Source: JBQTII01 sp052387905
GTDB taxonomy: Bacteria; Actinomycetota; Actinomycetes; Sporichthyales; Sporichthyaceae
Direction of reading: 5' to 3'
Assembly (NCBI GenBank): GCA_052387905.1
Contig: JBQTIR010000031.1
Coordinates: forward strand, 1 to 55,790
DNA length: 55,790 nucleotides
In this document: piece after piece, positions 15,393 to 24,460 of the stretch
Numbering within the stretch: position 1 is the first letter of the stretch
Layout: each line of letters starts with the position of its first letter
Translations under genes and position numbers: made by a program
Notes under the pieces: model-generated
What the model saw: the letters and a program-made list of their open reading frames with translations, nothing else
What the model was told of the DNA's origin: nothing
The model's database searches: none

Positions 15393-16390
15393 GCGCGTCG
15401 CAGGGTCAGGTCGAGGGCTTCGCGGCGCATCCGCAGGTCGAGGTAGAGCAGTGCGGTCACCCCGGCGGTGAAGGGATAGGTGATCGCCCCGGCGAACGCC
15501 GCCCCGATCGTGGTGCACAGATAGAAGGTCACCCCGGGCGAGCCGTAATTGTCGAACTCCGTGATGACGACGGGGATCAGGAACGGCAGCTGGATGATCG
15601 AGCCGATCACGGAGGAGATCACCACGCCGAGCAACAGGATGCCGAAGCAACGCCACCAACTGCGCCGGACCAATTTCGCCGAGCGCCGCAGGGCCTCGCG
15701 CAGGCTCGCGCGCTCCAGCACGAGTGCCGGCGCCGCCACCGCCAGCCGCACGTAGAGCCACACCGTGAGCGGCGCGGTGGCCAACACCCCGAGCACCCCG
15801 ACGCCGATGGCGCCGTCGTCGGACATTCCGCCGGAGGCGAGGGCGAGGGCGAACACCACCGGCGAGCCGATCAGCACGGCGGTGCCCAGCATGACCCCGA
15901 CCGCCAGGGCGATCAGGCGCCACAGGTGGGGCCGGGTCGCCGCCCAGGCCGTCGCGGCGCTCACGTCGCGACCAAGCACCGCCTGCCCGACGACGAAGGC
16001 GAGCACCCCGACCAGCACCATCTGCGCCAGCTGACCCACGATCAGGGTGACCAGCTGGGCGAGGTTGGCGGCCGCGCTCGCCTCTTCGGACGCCGAGTTA
16101 GCGGAGTTGAAGCCGCCAGGCGGGGAATTGAGGGCGCTGGTGTCGCGCAGCAGCAGGTAGAGCGCCCCGGCCTGCAGGACCGAGACCACGCTCACCACCG
16201 CCGCCGACAGGCCCAGCTGGATCTTCCAATGCCGGCGCATCGTGGTGATGGCACCGTCGATGATCTCCCCGATCCCGAGCGGGCGCAGCGGCACCACCCC
16301 GGCCTGGGACGGCCACTGCGGAGCCCGCTGCACAGCCACCGGCACGGTCCCCTGGGGAGACCACGGCGGAGCCTCGTGGGCAGTCACCAT
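15389..16390 (-). CDS. Multi-pass membrane protein, GDPD membrane-domain family
   Basis: 333 residues from ATG at 16390 with GGAGGAGG 5 bases upstream. After a Pro-rich start comes VVPLRPLGIGEIIDGAITTM and RRHWKI, a segment typical of the glycerophosphoryl diester phosphodiesterase membrane domain. At least six hydrophobic helices follow. No phosphodiesterase catalytic domain is present, so an enzymatic role should not be assumed. It is the first gene of the MoxR operon and diverges from mtrA with only 46 bases between starts; the two promoters must overlap or lie inside the neighbouring genes. Confidence 0.8.
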   Translation of the reverse strand: MVTAHEAPPWSPQGTVPVAVQRAPQWPSQAGVVPLRPLGIGEIIDGAITTMRRHWKIQLGLSAAVVSVVSVLQAGALYLLLRDTSALNSPPGGFNSANSASEEASAAANLAQLVTLIVGQLAQMVLVGVLAFVVGQAVLGRDVSAATAWAATRPHLWRLIALAVGVMLGTAVLIGSPVVFALALASGGMSDDGAIGVGVLGVLATAPLTVWLYVRLAVAAPALVLERASLREALRRSAKLVRRSWWRCFGILLLGVVISSVIGSIIQLPFLIPVVITEFDNYGSPGVTFYLCTTIGAAFAGAITYPFTAGVTALLYLDLRMRREALDLTLRRA

Positions 16391-16436
16391 TCGCCTCCTC
16401 CGGTCCGCGGCGCCCATGGGGTGCAACCATGAGCCT

Positions 16437-17114
16437 ATGAAGGGTCGCGTACTCGTGGTGGATGACGACACCGCACTGGCAGAGATGCTCACGATCGTGC
16501 TGCGTAGCGAGGGCTTCGAGCCCATCGTGTGCAGCGACGGCGAGGCCGCCTTGGCGGCGTTTCGGGAGTGCAAGCCGGACCTGGTCCTGCTCGACCTCAT
16601 GCTGCCCGGGCGCGACGGCATCGATGTCTGCCGCTCGTTGCGGGCCGAGTCCGGCGTGCCGATCGTGATGCTGACGGCCAAGTCCGACACCGTCGACGTG
16701 GTGCTGGGTCTGGAGTCCGGGGCCGACGACTACATCGTCAAACCGTTCAAGCCCAAGGAGCTCATCGCGCGGGTCCGGGCGCGGCTGCGCCGCCAGGACG
16801 ACCCGACCCCGGCAGCGCTCCAGATCGCCGATCTCGAGATCGACGTCGCCGGCCACTCGATCAAGCGTGCCGGGATCGCGATCCCGCTGACGCCGTTGGA
16901 GTTCGACCTGCTCGTGGCGCTGGCTCGCAAGCCGTGGCAGGTGTTCACCCGTGAGGTGCTGCTCGAACAGGTCTGGGGTTACCGGCACGCCGCCGACACC
17001 CGGCTGGTCAACGTCCATGTGCAGCGGTTGCGCTCCAAGATCGAGCATGACCCCGAACGCCCGGAGATCGTGGTGACCGTGCGCGGCGTCGGGTACAAGG
17101 CGGGCCCGGCTTAG
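16437..17114 (+). CDS. mtrA: MtrA response regulator (OmpR family)
   Basis: 225 residues. The receiver domain has acidic residues VVDDD, phospho-acceptor Asp53 (LLDLMLPGRDGID), Thr80 and Lys102; the winged-helix DNA-binding domain ends VTVRGVGYKAGPA. Long stretches such as VMLTAKSDTVDVVLGLESGA are nearly identical to mycobacterial MtrA, an essential regulator of cell division and wall genes. Start: ATG at 16437 matches the family length; upstream in-frame ATGs exist. mtrB follows by one base. Confidence 0.97.
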   Translation: MKGRVLVVDDDTALAEMLTIVLRSEGFEPIVCSDGEAALAAFRECKPDLVLLDLMLPGRDGIDVCRSLRAESGVPIVMLTAKSDTVDVVLGLESGADDYIVKPFKPKELIARVRARLRRQDDPTPAALQIADLEIDVAGHSIKRAGIAIPLTPLEFDLLVALARKPWQVFTREVLLEQVWGYRHAADTRLVNVHVQRLRSKIEHDPERPEIVVTVRGVGYKAGPA

Positions 17115-17115
17115 G

Positions 17116-18858
17116 GTGTCCGCGGGCAGAGGGACGTCGAGCCGCAGGGGTAGCCGTCGGCAAGGCATGCTGCGCCGGGTGCTCGGGGCCTGGCGTCGCT
17201 CGATCACGCTGCGGGTGGTCACCGCGACGCTGGCGCTCTCGGCCACGGTGCTGGCGGGAGTTGGTCAGCTGGTCCTCGGCGGGGTGCGCGACGGACTGCT
17301 GGAGAACAAGGTGTCCTCATCCCTCGCCCAGGCCGACGCCGGCTTTGCCTCGGCGCGGGCCCGGCTGCTCGCGGCCGGACCGATCGACCAGGCGAACGTC
17401 GGACAGCTGCTGACGGCGATCGTCACCGGGCTGCGCGAGCAGGCCGGGCGATCCAGCCTCTACGAGATCGCGGTCATCCCCGCGCCCAGCATCGACACCC
17501 AGTCCCCGGCGGGGCGCGGGTCGCGGACCACGGGCGGCATCGCCGCGACCAGCGTGCCCGCCCAGCTCTCCGAGGAGCTGGCACGCGGCACGCGGACGGT
17601 GGCCTTCCAGTACGTGTCGCTGTGTTACGGCGCCTCGGACGCACCCTGCCCGCGCAGCGGAACCGATGCCGTGCCGGGATTCGCGGTCGGCACCCAGTTC
17701 CGGGTGCCCGGGGCCAGCGCTTACCAACTGGTATTCCTGTTCCCTCTCACCAACGAGGAACGCACGCTCAACCTGGTGCGTAGCCGGCTCGCAATCGCCG
17801 GCGGCCTGATCACGGTGCTGCTGGCCGCCATCGCGGGCCTGGTGACGCGCAGCGTGGTCCGTCCGGTGCGCGCCGCCGCCCGCGTTGCCGAACGACTCGC
17901 CAAGGGCGACCTGTCCGAACGCATGTTTGAGCGTGGCGAGGACGACCTGGCAAAACTGGCCTCCTCGTTCAACGAGATGGCCTCCGCGTTGCAGCGACAG
18001 ATCGGCCAGCTCGAAGACCTCTCCCGGGTGCAGCGTCGTTTCGTGGCGGACGTCTCCCACGAACTGCGGACCCCGCTGACGACGATCCGGATGGCCGCGG
18101 ACGTGCTCCATGCGTCCCGGGAGGACTTCAGCGCGCCACTGATGCGGTCGGCGGAACTGATGCACGATCAGGTCGAGCGGTTCGAGGCCATGCTCGGAGA
18201 GCTGCTGGAGATCAGCAGGTTCGACGCCGGAGCCGCGGTGTTGGAGGCCGAGCCGACCGATGTGCGCGATGTGGTGCGCCGGGTCGCGACCGGCATCGAA
18301 CCGGTCGCCACCGCCCAGTACGACACCACCCTGCGAGTGCACGTGCCCGATTCCGAGTGTGTGGCCGAGGTCGATCCCCGTCGGATCGAGCGGATCCTGC
18401 GTAACCTCGTGGTCAACGCACTCGAGCACGGCGAGGGCCGCGGTGTGGTCATCCGGGTCGCCGCGGACGCCGTCGCCGTCGCCGTCGTTGTGCGGGACTA
18501 CGGCGTCGGGTTACGTCCGGGGGAGGACCAGCAGGTGTTCGACCGGTTCTGGCGAGCGGACCCGGCCAGGGCGCGCCGCAGCGGCGGCACTGGGCTGGGG
18601 CTCTCGATCGCGCTGGAGGACGCCCGACTGCACGGCGGCTGGCTCCAGGCGTGGGGAGAGCCCGGTGGCGGTACGGCGTTCCGTCTGACGCTGCCCCGCA
18701 TCGGCGGCGCCGCCCTGGCCGGATCTCCGATCGAGTTGGTGCCCACGGACCGGCGCCGGACACCGCAGCCGGGGCCGGTGGGGCATTTCCCCCAGGCGCT
18801 GGTGTCCCAGCACCCGCGCGTGCTCGCCCCGGACGCGGGCCGGGGGTCCGATGACTGA
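17116..18858 (+). CDS. mtrB: MtrB sensor histidine kinase
   Basis: 580 residues from GTG at 17116. It has two membrane helices (about 32-55 and 220-240) around an extracytoplasmic sensor region, a HAMP domain (PVRAAARVAERLAKGDLSER), the HisKA H-box with His315 (FVADVSHELRTPLTTIRMAA), and an ATPase domain with N, G1 and G2 boxes (LVVNALEHG, VRDYGVGLRPGED, GGTGLGLSIALEDA). It phosphorylates MtrA. The tail after about 545 is hydrophilic and Pro-rich. Its end overlaps lpqB by 8 bases. Confidence 0.97.
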   Translation: MSAGRGTSSRRGSRRQGMLRRVLGAWRRSITLRVVTATLALSATVLAGVGQLVLGGVRDGLLENKVSSSLAQADAGFASARARLLAAGPIDQANVGQLLTAIVTGLREQAGRSSLYEIAVIPAPSIDTQSPAGRGSRTTGGIAATSVPAQLSEELARGTRTVAFQYVSLCYGASDAPCPRSGTDAVPGFAVGTQFRVPGASAYQLVFLFPLTNEERTLNLVRSRLAIAGGLITVLLAAIAGLVTRSVVRPVRAAARVAERLAKGDLSERMFERGEDDLAKLASSFNEMASALQRQIGQLEDLSRVQRRFVADVSHELRTPLTTIRMAADVLHASREDFSAPLMRSAELMHDQVERFEAMLGELLEISRFDAGAAVLEAEPTDVRDVVRRVATGIEPVATAQYDTTLRVHVPDSECVAEVDPRRIERILRNLVVNALEHGEGRGVVIRVAADAVAVAVVVRDYGVGLRPGEDQQVFDRFWRADPARARRSGGTGLGLSIALEDARLHGGWLQAWGEPGGGTAFRLTLPRIGGAALAGSPIELVPTDRRRTPQPGPVGHFPQALVSQHPRVLAPDAGRGSDD

Positions 18859-20581
18859 CGTGGTGCCGGTACGGATGCCGTGCCGCGCGGTGGCCCTGGC
18901 CGCTGGGCTCACCCTGCTCGCCGGCTGCGCGCAGATCCCCTCCCGGGGATCGCCGCAGGGGCAGGAGGTCACGGGGGTCTCCCCGCCGGCCGGACCGAAC
19001 CCTCAGGTGCGCGTTCTGGTGGAGGGCCCGCGCGCCGGCGACAACGTCTTCGCCGTGGTGTCCGGCTTCCTGGAGGCCTCCGGTGCGGTGGAGGCCGGGT
19101 TCGCGACGGCCCGTAAGTACCTCACGTCGGGGGCCTCGACCGGCTGGCGTCCGGAGTCGGCGATCACGATCTTCGATCACACCGCGCTGGAGCTCCAGGA
19201 GCAGAGCGAGAGCCGGCTCGTGCTCTCCGCGCCGGCCGAGGGCGTCGTGGATGCGCAGGGGGTGTTGCGCGCGGCCCCGCCCGGACGCAAGGTGCGGGCC
19301 GAGTTCGGGATGGTCAGGGTCGGCGGCGAGTGGCTGATCGACACCGTTCCCGACGGGCTGTTCATCTCGCGCCAGGACTTTGACCGGGAGTACGCCCGGA
19401 TCGAGACCTACTTCCTCACCCGGGCCCCCCGCACGACCGTGCTGGTGCCTGATCTGATCTATGCCTCCCGATCCGCCGGCCTGGCGACCGAGCGGATCCA
19501 GGCGCTGCTGCGGGGCCCCTCGCGCTGGTTGAGCAGTGTGGTCGAGAGCGCTGCCCCCCCGGGTGCGGCGCTGGTGGAGCCGGTCGCGATCCGCTCGGGG
19601 ATAGCCCGGGTCCGGCTCAGTGCGGAGTCCCTGCCCAGCTCGGGGTCGAGCCAGGACCTGCTGCTTGCGCAGGTGGTCATGACGATGACCGAGGATCCCG
19701 AGGTGACGGCGGTCGAGGTCTTCGCCGGCGAGGACCAGCTGCGCCTCGGCGGCGCCGGTGACGGCCAGTTGATCCGGGAGGACATCACGCCGTACCTGCC
19801 GCCCGACCAGCGCCCGCCCCCGCCGACGGCGGTGTTCCTGCGCGGCGGCGCAGCGCACACCGCCGGGCCGACGCCACTGCAGGGCCCGCTGGATCCACAG
19901 CTTCGCCTCGCCGAGATCACCGTGGCACCGGGGGCCGGGACGTTGGCTGCCATCTCCGCCGACCGCGCCACGCTGTGGACCGCAGCCCCCGACGCGCCGC
20001 GCCGTCTCGCTGTGCGCCTGCGGGGCAGCGGGATCCGGTCCATCTCCTTCGACGGTGACGGAAACCTGTGGGCCGTCGAGGGCAGCGGCGGGGCGACCCG
20101 GGTGTTGCGCATCCCGCGGGTCGGCGAGCCGGTGGTCACCGAGTTGACCGGGTTCATCGCGCGCCAGGTCGTGCGGCTGCGGGTCTCGGCCGACGGGGTC
20201 CGGATGGCCCTGGTGCTGGACACCGTGTCGGGCCGTCAGGTGTTCGTGGCGCTGGTCAGCGAACTCGGTTCCGGGGGGCGGCTGTTCGGGCTGCTCCGGC
20301 TGGCGTACGGGATCGTCGATCCCACCGATGTCGACTGGGGCGGACCCGGTTCCTTGGTGGTGCTGGGCGCGGAACCCAACGCCCAGCCGCAACCGTTCGG
20401 GGTCGCGCTGGACGGCACCCTGGACGAAGGCACGGCGCCGCTGGCCGACATGGTCGCGGTGACCGTGGCGCCGAACGTGCCCATGATCGCCGCGACCTCC
20501 CGCAAGCGGATCTGGCGGCTGCGCGACGACGGGACGTGGATCGAGATCGGCGTCGGCCGCGCGCCGTCCTACCCGGGCTGA
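18851..20581 (+). CDS. lpqB: LpqB lipoprotein (MtrAB accessory)
   Basis: 576 residues. Lipobox LLAGC-AQIP puts the lipid on Cys26. The N-terminal half contains a GerMN-like domain (FVAGEDQLRLGG-type region around 270-310); the C-terminal half is a propeller-like LpqB domain (RLAEITVAPGAGTLAAISAD, ALVSELGSGGRLFGLLR). In mycobacteria LpqB binds the MtrB sensor and modulates MtrA phosphorylation. Its place directly after mtrB supports the same role. Confidence 0.95.
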   Translation: MTDVVPVRMPCRAVALAAGLTLLAGCAQIPSRGSPQGQEVTGVSPPAGPNPQVRVLVEGPRAGDNVFAVVSGFLEASGAVEAGFATARKYLTSGASTGWRPESAITIFDHTALELQEQSESRLVLSAPAEGVVDAQGVLRAAPPGRKVRAEFGMVRVGGEWLIDTVPDGLFISRQDFDREYARIETYFLTRAPRTTVLVPDLIYASRSAGLATERIQALLRGPSRWLSSVVESAAPPGAALVEPVAIRSGIARVRLSAESLPSSGSSQDLLLAQVVMTMTEDPEVTAVEVFAGEDQLRLGGAGDGQLIREDITPYLPPDQRPPPPTAVFLRGGAAHTAGPTPLQGPLDPQLRLAEITVAPGAGTLAAISADRATLWTAAPDAPRRLAVRLRGSGIRSISFDGDGNLWAVEGSGGATRVLRIPRVGEPVVTELTGFIARQVVRLRVSADGVRMALVLDTVSGRQVFVALVSELGSGGRLFGLLRLAYGIVDPTDVDWGGPGSLVVLGAEPNAQPQPFGVALDGTLDEGTAPLADMVAVTVAPNVPMIAATSRKRIWRLRDDGTWIEIGVGRAPSYPG

Positions 20582-20674
20582 CCGGATATCCACAACCTAC
20601 GAAACCCAGCATCACTGTCCACAGATCGGTGTGCGACGGTGGTGGGACCCGCCTGCGCCGGACAGGGTGCAGAG

Positions 20675-21358
20675 ATGCTCTCCGCCGCCCCGCTCGTGGA
20701 TCTGGTGCTGCCGATCCCCTGTCCGGGCTGCGGGCGGGAATCGCCCGGCCCGGCGTGCGCCCGCTGTCTGGGAGCGCTCGGCCCACCGCGGCGCCTGGAA
20801 GCGGAGAGCCTGCGGGTGCGTGGGCTGCCCGATCTCGTCGCCCTCGCGGACTGGAACTCCCCGGTGCGCGAGTTGGTGCTGGCGCACAAGGAGCGCGGGG
20901 CGACCGGCCTGGCCCGGCCGTTGGGCCAGGCCCTGGCGCCGGCCGTCCAGTCCTTGCTACGGGCCCAGCTCCAGCTCCCCGCCGGCCAGGGCGGGGTGCT
21001 GCTGACCGCGATCGGGAGTAGGCCGGCCGCGCTGCACCGTCGTGGTCACGACCCGATGCTCCGGGTGGCGGCGGTGACCGCCCGGACCCTGCGGGCGCGC
21101 GGGGATTCCGCGTGGGCGCTGGCGCTGCTGCGACAACGACCGGGTGGCCGGGATCAGGCCGGATTGTCTGCGCGCGAACGCAGCGCCAACCTTGCCGGAG
21201 CGATGGGCGTCGCCCCGCTACCCGCCCGACTGGCCGGGGCCCCGGTGGTCGTGCTCGACGACGTTCTCACGACCGGCGCCACACTCGCGGAGGCGACCCG
21301 GGCGCTGCGGGCCGCGGGGCTCTGGGTGCTGGGCGGGGCGGTGATCGCGGCCGTGTGA
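20675..21358 (+). CDS. comF: ComF-like phosphoribosyltransferase-domain protein
   Basis: 227 residues from ATG at 20675; a GTG 36 bases upstream is possible. An N-terminal zinc site uses Cys16, 19, 28 and 31 (CPGCG, CARC). The C-terminal type I phosphoribosyltransferase domain has the PRPP loop VVVLDDVLTTGATLAEA. In naturally competent bacteria ComF serves DNA uptake; in actinobacteria its role is unclear. It sits in the usual place between lpqB and hpf. Confidence 0.9.
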   Translation: MLSAAPLVDLVLPIPCPGCGRESPGPACARCLGALGPPRRLEAESLRVRGLPDLVALADWNSPVRELVLAHKERGATGLARPLGQALAPAVQSLLRAQLQLPAGQGGVLLTAIGSRPAALHRRGHDPMLRVAAVTARTLRARGDSAWALALLRQRPGGRDQAGLSARERSANLAGAMGVAPLPARLAGAPVVVLDDVLTTGATLAEATRALRAAGLWVLGGAVIAAV

Positions 21359-21379
21359 GAACTACTGGAGAATTCTCGC

Positions 21380-21620
21380 CCTATCGGAGTAACGAAGCAG
21401 GGGCTAGCCTCGATGCATGGCACCTGCCCGGGTCCGTGGTTGCGCTGAACGGATCAACTCTGCTCGGCAAGCCGACGCCAGCCGCAGGCGAAACGGTCCA
21501 CGTAAGGCGACTCTTGGTCGCTCGATCACGGTGCGGTTTAGAAGTAAGTCCTGCCCCGCCGGTGGTCCCGATGGCTGCCGATCCGGGAGAAGGGTAGTAG
21601 TGGCCCTTGAGGCTGCGACC
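21380..21620 (+). ncRNA. Candidate structured RNA upstream of hpf (raiA-type RNA?)
   Basis: A 498-base gap separates comF from hpf; no credible protein gene fills it. Its first half is rich in complementary segments (for example CTCGGC/GCCGA near 21468 and GGGTAG...GGCCC near 21594) and has stretches such as GAACGGATCAACTCTGCTCG and GCGGTTTAGAAGTAAGTCC that look unlike the coding DNA around it. A large RNA called raiA is known upstream of hpf/raiA genes in actinobacteria and Firmicutes. Identity is inferred from position only; the ends are rough. The remainder to 21856 holds no feature I can support beyond the hpf leader. Confidence 0.4.
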
Positions 21621-21856
21621 CCCTCGGCAGGCGATTGTGGGGTAGAAGACCAGGTCGGCCGGGTAGGTGTCATCTCCGGCGCCCGGCGGGCGTCTCGCTG
21701 CGTTGTCGTCGTCGCCGATACAACAGCGGTATCGGCCTCCTCCTCCGCCTTGCGATACATCCCGCCGGATCACCGGAGCAACTCAACAGGCTGTGCCCGC
21801 ATAGAAGTGATGCACAGTTAGATCCTCGTTCGCCCCCCTACGCACGGGAGGAACGT

Positions 21857-22492
21857 ATGGAAATTGTGGTCAAAGGTCGTCGCACTGAGGTCTCCGAGCG
21901 CTTTCGAGCGCACGCCCTCGACAAGCTGTCCAAGGTCGAGAAATGGGATCGCCAGATCATCAGCCTCGAGGTCGAGGTGTCCAAGGAACGCAATCCCCGG
22001 TTGACCGATGTCGGCGACCGCATAGAGATCACCTGTCACACCCGCGGACCCATCATCCGCGCTGAGGCGGCGGCGGCCGATCCGTACGCTGCGCTCGATA
22101 TGGCCTGCGCCAAGTTGGAGGTTCGCATGCGTAAATCCGCCGACCGACGACGCGTGCACCACGGGAGCCGGACCCCGGTCTCGGTGGCCTCGGCAACGGC
22201 CGGGCTCATGAACGGGAACGGCAACGGACACTCCACCATCGCCATCGCCGACCTCGAGGAGGTCACCGATCTCGGAGACTTCGCCGGCGGTCTGGATGTG
22301 ACCGGCGACGGTCCGTTCGTCGTCCGGGAGAAAACCCACGAGGCAGCGCCCATGACGCTGGATCAGGCGCTGTACGAGATGGAGTTGGTCGGGCACGACT
22401 TCTACCTCTTCGTCGACGCCGACACCCACCAACCGAGCGTGGTCTACCGCCGCCACGGCTACGACTATGGCGTCATCCATCTGCAGACGTGA
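21857..22492 (+). CDS. hpf: Long-form ribosome hibernation promoting factor
   Basis: 211 residues from ATG at 21857 with GGGAGGAA just upstream. The N-terminal domain (about 1-105, MEIVVKGRRTEVSERFRAHA, KRxADRRRVHH-like basic end) binds the 30S subunit; the C-terminal domain (about 150-211, MTLDQALYEMELVGHDFYLF, VVYRRHGYDYGVIHL) dimerises two ribosomes into 100S particles. The linker has an NGNGNGH run. It silences ribosomes in stationary phase. Confidence 0.96.
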   Translation: MEIVVKGRRTEVSERFRAHALDKLSKVEKWDRQIISLEVEVSKERNPRLTDVGDRIEITCHTRGPIIRAEAAAADPYAALDMACAKLEVRMRKSADRRRVHHGSRTPVSVASATAGLMNGNGNGHSTIAIADLEEVTDLGDFAGGLDVTGDGPFVVREKTHEAAPMTLDQALYEMELVGHDFYLFVDADTHQPSVVYRRHGYDYGVIHLQT

Positions 22493-22523
22493 CTAGCGGC
22501 GCCAGCCGTTAGACCCCAACCAG

Positions 22524-22566
22524 ACGCACCGGTGTCGATCTTCATGTGAAGTTCGCACCGGTGCGT
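22524..22566 (+). terminator. Strong hairpin after hpf
   Basis: Arms ACGCACCGGTG (22524-22534) and CACCGGTGCGT (22556-22566) are exact complements, with an inner CTTCA/TGAAG stem. It lies 32 bases after the hpf stop and 47 bases before the next start. It is likely the hpf terminator, without a clear U-run, as is common in actinobacteria. Confidence 0.65.
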
Positions 22567-22613
22567 CCGCGTTTGCCGGACTTGGCAGTCTGCTGGGAGT
22601 TACCGTGAAACCC

Positions 22614-23012
22614 ATGAGCGAGATAGCGGGGCCCAGGGCGATCCGGGTCCTCGTCGTTGACGATCACGTCCTGTTCCGTCGTGGCCTGCAGCTCGTGCTG
22701 GCCGGTGAGTGTGACGTCGAGGTGGTCGGCGAGGCCGGCGACGGCGTCGAGGCGGTGGAGCTGGCGCGGCAGCTGCAACCCGAGGTCGTGCTGCTCGACG
22801 TCGGGATGCCCCGAATGTCCGGCCTGGACGCCGCAGCTCAGATCACCGAGGTCGCCCCGGGTGCCCGGATCGTCATGCTGACGATGAGCGATGACCCGGC
22901 CGACCGCGCCGCGGCCACCAAGGCCGGCGCAGTGGGTTATCTGCTCAAGGAGTCCTCGATCGACGCGGTGTGCGCCGCGATCCATGCCGCGTCTCGGGTC
23001 CGGGTGGCCTGA
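22614..23012 (+). CDS. Receiver-only response regulator (NarL/FixJ type, no DNA-binding domain)
   Basis: 132 residues from ATG at 22614; a GTG at 22605 is also possible. The receiver fold is complete: acidic pair Asp16/Asp17, phospho-acceptor Asp62 (VVLLDVGMPRMSGLD), Thr90 and Lys112. The closest layout is the NarL/FixJ family, whose members continue for about 80 residues with a LuxR helix-turn-helix; here a stop follows IHAASRVRVA. No such domain is found in any frame before the next gene, which is convergent. It may be a truncated regulator or a true single-domain one. Confidence 0.85.
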   Translation: MSEIAGPRAIRVLVVDDHVLFRRGLQLVLAGECDVEVVGEAGDGVEAVELARQLQPEVVLLDVGMPRMSGLDAAAQITEVAPGARIVMLTMSDDPADRAAATKAGAVGYLLKESSIDAVCAAIHAASRVRVA

Positions 23013-23021
23013 GCTGCACGC

Positions 23022-23525
23022 TCAGCTGCGTTCTCCGGCGAGCCAGGCGGTGCCCAGTTCGACGTCGCGGGCCAGCAGCTTGTCCAGGATTTCCCCGATG
23101 TAGCTTTCGACCTTGCCCCCGATCAGGGGCACTCGCACCTTGATCTCGGCATTGATCGTCACGGTTGTCGCAGCGCCGGCCTCGTCCATCCGCAGGACGC
23201 CGACCACATCGCCTGGCTGGTTGGCGATCGTGATCGTCAGGTCGCCGTCGCGGACCACCAGCGATCCCGCGGCGTCGCGCCACTGCTGGACCTCGGTGAT
23301 CGCGATGGTGTCGCCGGTGAACTTCTTGATGAAGGCCGGTGGGTCGATGGCCAGGCGGCGCTGGACGGTGATTGTCGCGCCGTCGCCCTCGGCCGGGGTC
23401 ACCGCCGCCTCGGCGCTGACCGGTCGCCCCTTCTGGGCCCGCTCGGACTGGAAGGTGGGGTCGGTGAGCATGGCGTAGACCGCCGTCGCCGGCGCGTCGA
23501 ACGTCATCGAATGGTGGTAGCGCAT
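23022..23525 (-). CDS. DUF2505 family protein (SRPBCC-like fold)
   Basis: 167 residues. MRYHHSMTFDAPATAVYAML is the typical start of DUF2505, which has the START/polyketide-cyclase fold. Other marks are FIKKFTGDTIAITEVQQW and VPLIGGKVESYIGEILDKLL near the C terminus. The family probably binds a small hydrophobic ligand; no function is known. The gene is convergent with the response regulator at a 9-base gap. Confidence 0.85.
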   Translation of the reverse strand: MRYHHSMTFDAPATAVYAMLTDPTFQSERAQKGRPVSAEAAVTPAEGDGATITVQRRLAIDPPAFIKKFTGDTIAITEVQQWRDAAGSLVVRDGDLTITIANQPGDVVGVLRMDEAGAATTVTINAEIKVRVPLIGGKVESYIGEILDKLLARDVELGTAWLAGERS

Positions 23526-23571
23526 GGCCGCCCGTGGGATCAGGAGAGGGGGTCGCGGGAGCGGGAAGGAG

Positions 23572-23781
23572 CTAGTGCCCGTCGGTGGTGTAGTCCGCCA
23601 TGATGTTGACGCCGAAGGCCATCACACTGCCGACCGCGGTCACCCCGACGCCGGTCCAGAAGAGCCACCAGGTCGGGTCCAGGCACAGCCCGAGCCCGCC
23701 GATGCTGAAGCCGATGCAGATGATCGCGACCGCGATCCACGACACCGGGCGACCCTGACCACCGTGACCGCCGTCCGCCAC
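23572..23781 (-). CDS. Small two-helix membrane protein (HGxxPAAW-like)
   Basis: 69 residues from GTG. After a short GGHGGQGRPVSWIAV start come two hydrophobic helices (WIAVAIICIGFSIGGLGLCL and LFWTGVGVTAVGSVMAFGV) and a polar tail. The start recalls the actinobacterial HGxxPAAW family (His-Gly then Pro-Ala-Ala-Trp). Function unknown. It is 46 bases upstream of the DUF2505 gene on the same strand. Confidence 0.65.
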   Translation of the reverse strand: MADGGHGGQGRPVSWIAVAIICIGFSIGGLGLCLDPTWWLFWTGVGVTAVGSVMAFGVNIMADYTTDGH

Positions 23782-23839
23782 CGCCGCACCCTTCTGCTCG
23801 GAACGGCCCCGTCAGCGGGCCGATCTCATCGCCGACACC

Positions 23840-24460
23840 TTACGCGGCAGGTGCGCCCTGGGGCGCCCCGGGCTGGGGGGCGGGGTCCCCGGCGAGGCGG
23901 GCATGCATCTCCATGTCGAACCAGCCGCCCGCAGCCCGGGGCAGCGCCCCTCGTGCCACGCCCTCGGCGCGGAACCCGCAGCGTTGGGCGACCTGGCAGG
24001 AGGCGGTGTTCTCGACCGCGTGGAACAGGGTGAGCCGATTGACCTCCAAGGCCGTGAACGCCCACCGGGTCAGCACGTTCAGCGACGCCACGGCAACGCC
24101 GCTGTTGCGGGCTCCGGGCGCCGTCCAGTACCCCACGTCGGCCCCGCGGGGCCAGATTGCAAATGAACGCAGGGACACGCTGCCCAGCAGCTGGGCGCTG
24201 GTGGCGTCCTGCACGGCGAAGGACAGCACGGTCCCGGCTGCCCACGCGGCGAGGCGGGCATCGATCCAGGCGTGCACCTGGGCCTCGTCGCTCGGGACCT
24301 CGCGGACCGCCCACTGCCGGTACAGCGGGTCGGACATGGCCGCCAGCAACTCCGGGGCCAACCGGTGTTCCCAGGGCCTTAACTGCAGCGTGCCCGCGGC
24401 GATCTCGATCGGCTCGGGCGGCAGCACCAGTGGTGCGTGCGGGTCTGGTGGGGTATCCAC
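23840..24460 (-). CDS. GNAT acetyltransferase, RimJ/RimL type
   Basis: 206 residues from GTG. The RimJ/RimL pattern is visible: LQLRPWE near the start, LLGSVSLRSFAIWP (strands 2-4), GYWTAPGARNSGVAVASL at the acetyl-CoA loop, ALEVNRLTLFHAVENTASCQ, and VAQRCGFRAEGVARG. The substrate could be a protein N terminus or a small amine. It is divergent from secA across 155 bases. Confidence 0.85.
   Translation of the reverse strand: MDTPPDPHAPLVLPPEPIEIAAGTLQLRPWEHRLAPELLAAMSDPLYRQWAVREVPSDEAQVHAWIDARLAAWAAGTVLSFAVQDATSAQLLGSVSLRSFAIWPRGADVGYWTAPGARNSGVAVASLNVLTRWAFTALEVNRLTLFHAVENTASCQVAQRCGFRAEGVARGALPRAAGGWFDMEMHARLAGDPAPQPGAPQGAPAA

Noticed and set aside
21417..21821. 134-codon open frame in the gap before hpf
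   Set aside because: No ribosome site, no family resemblance and irregular composition; it overlaps the candidate RNA and ends just before hpf.
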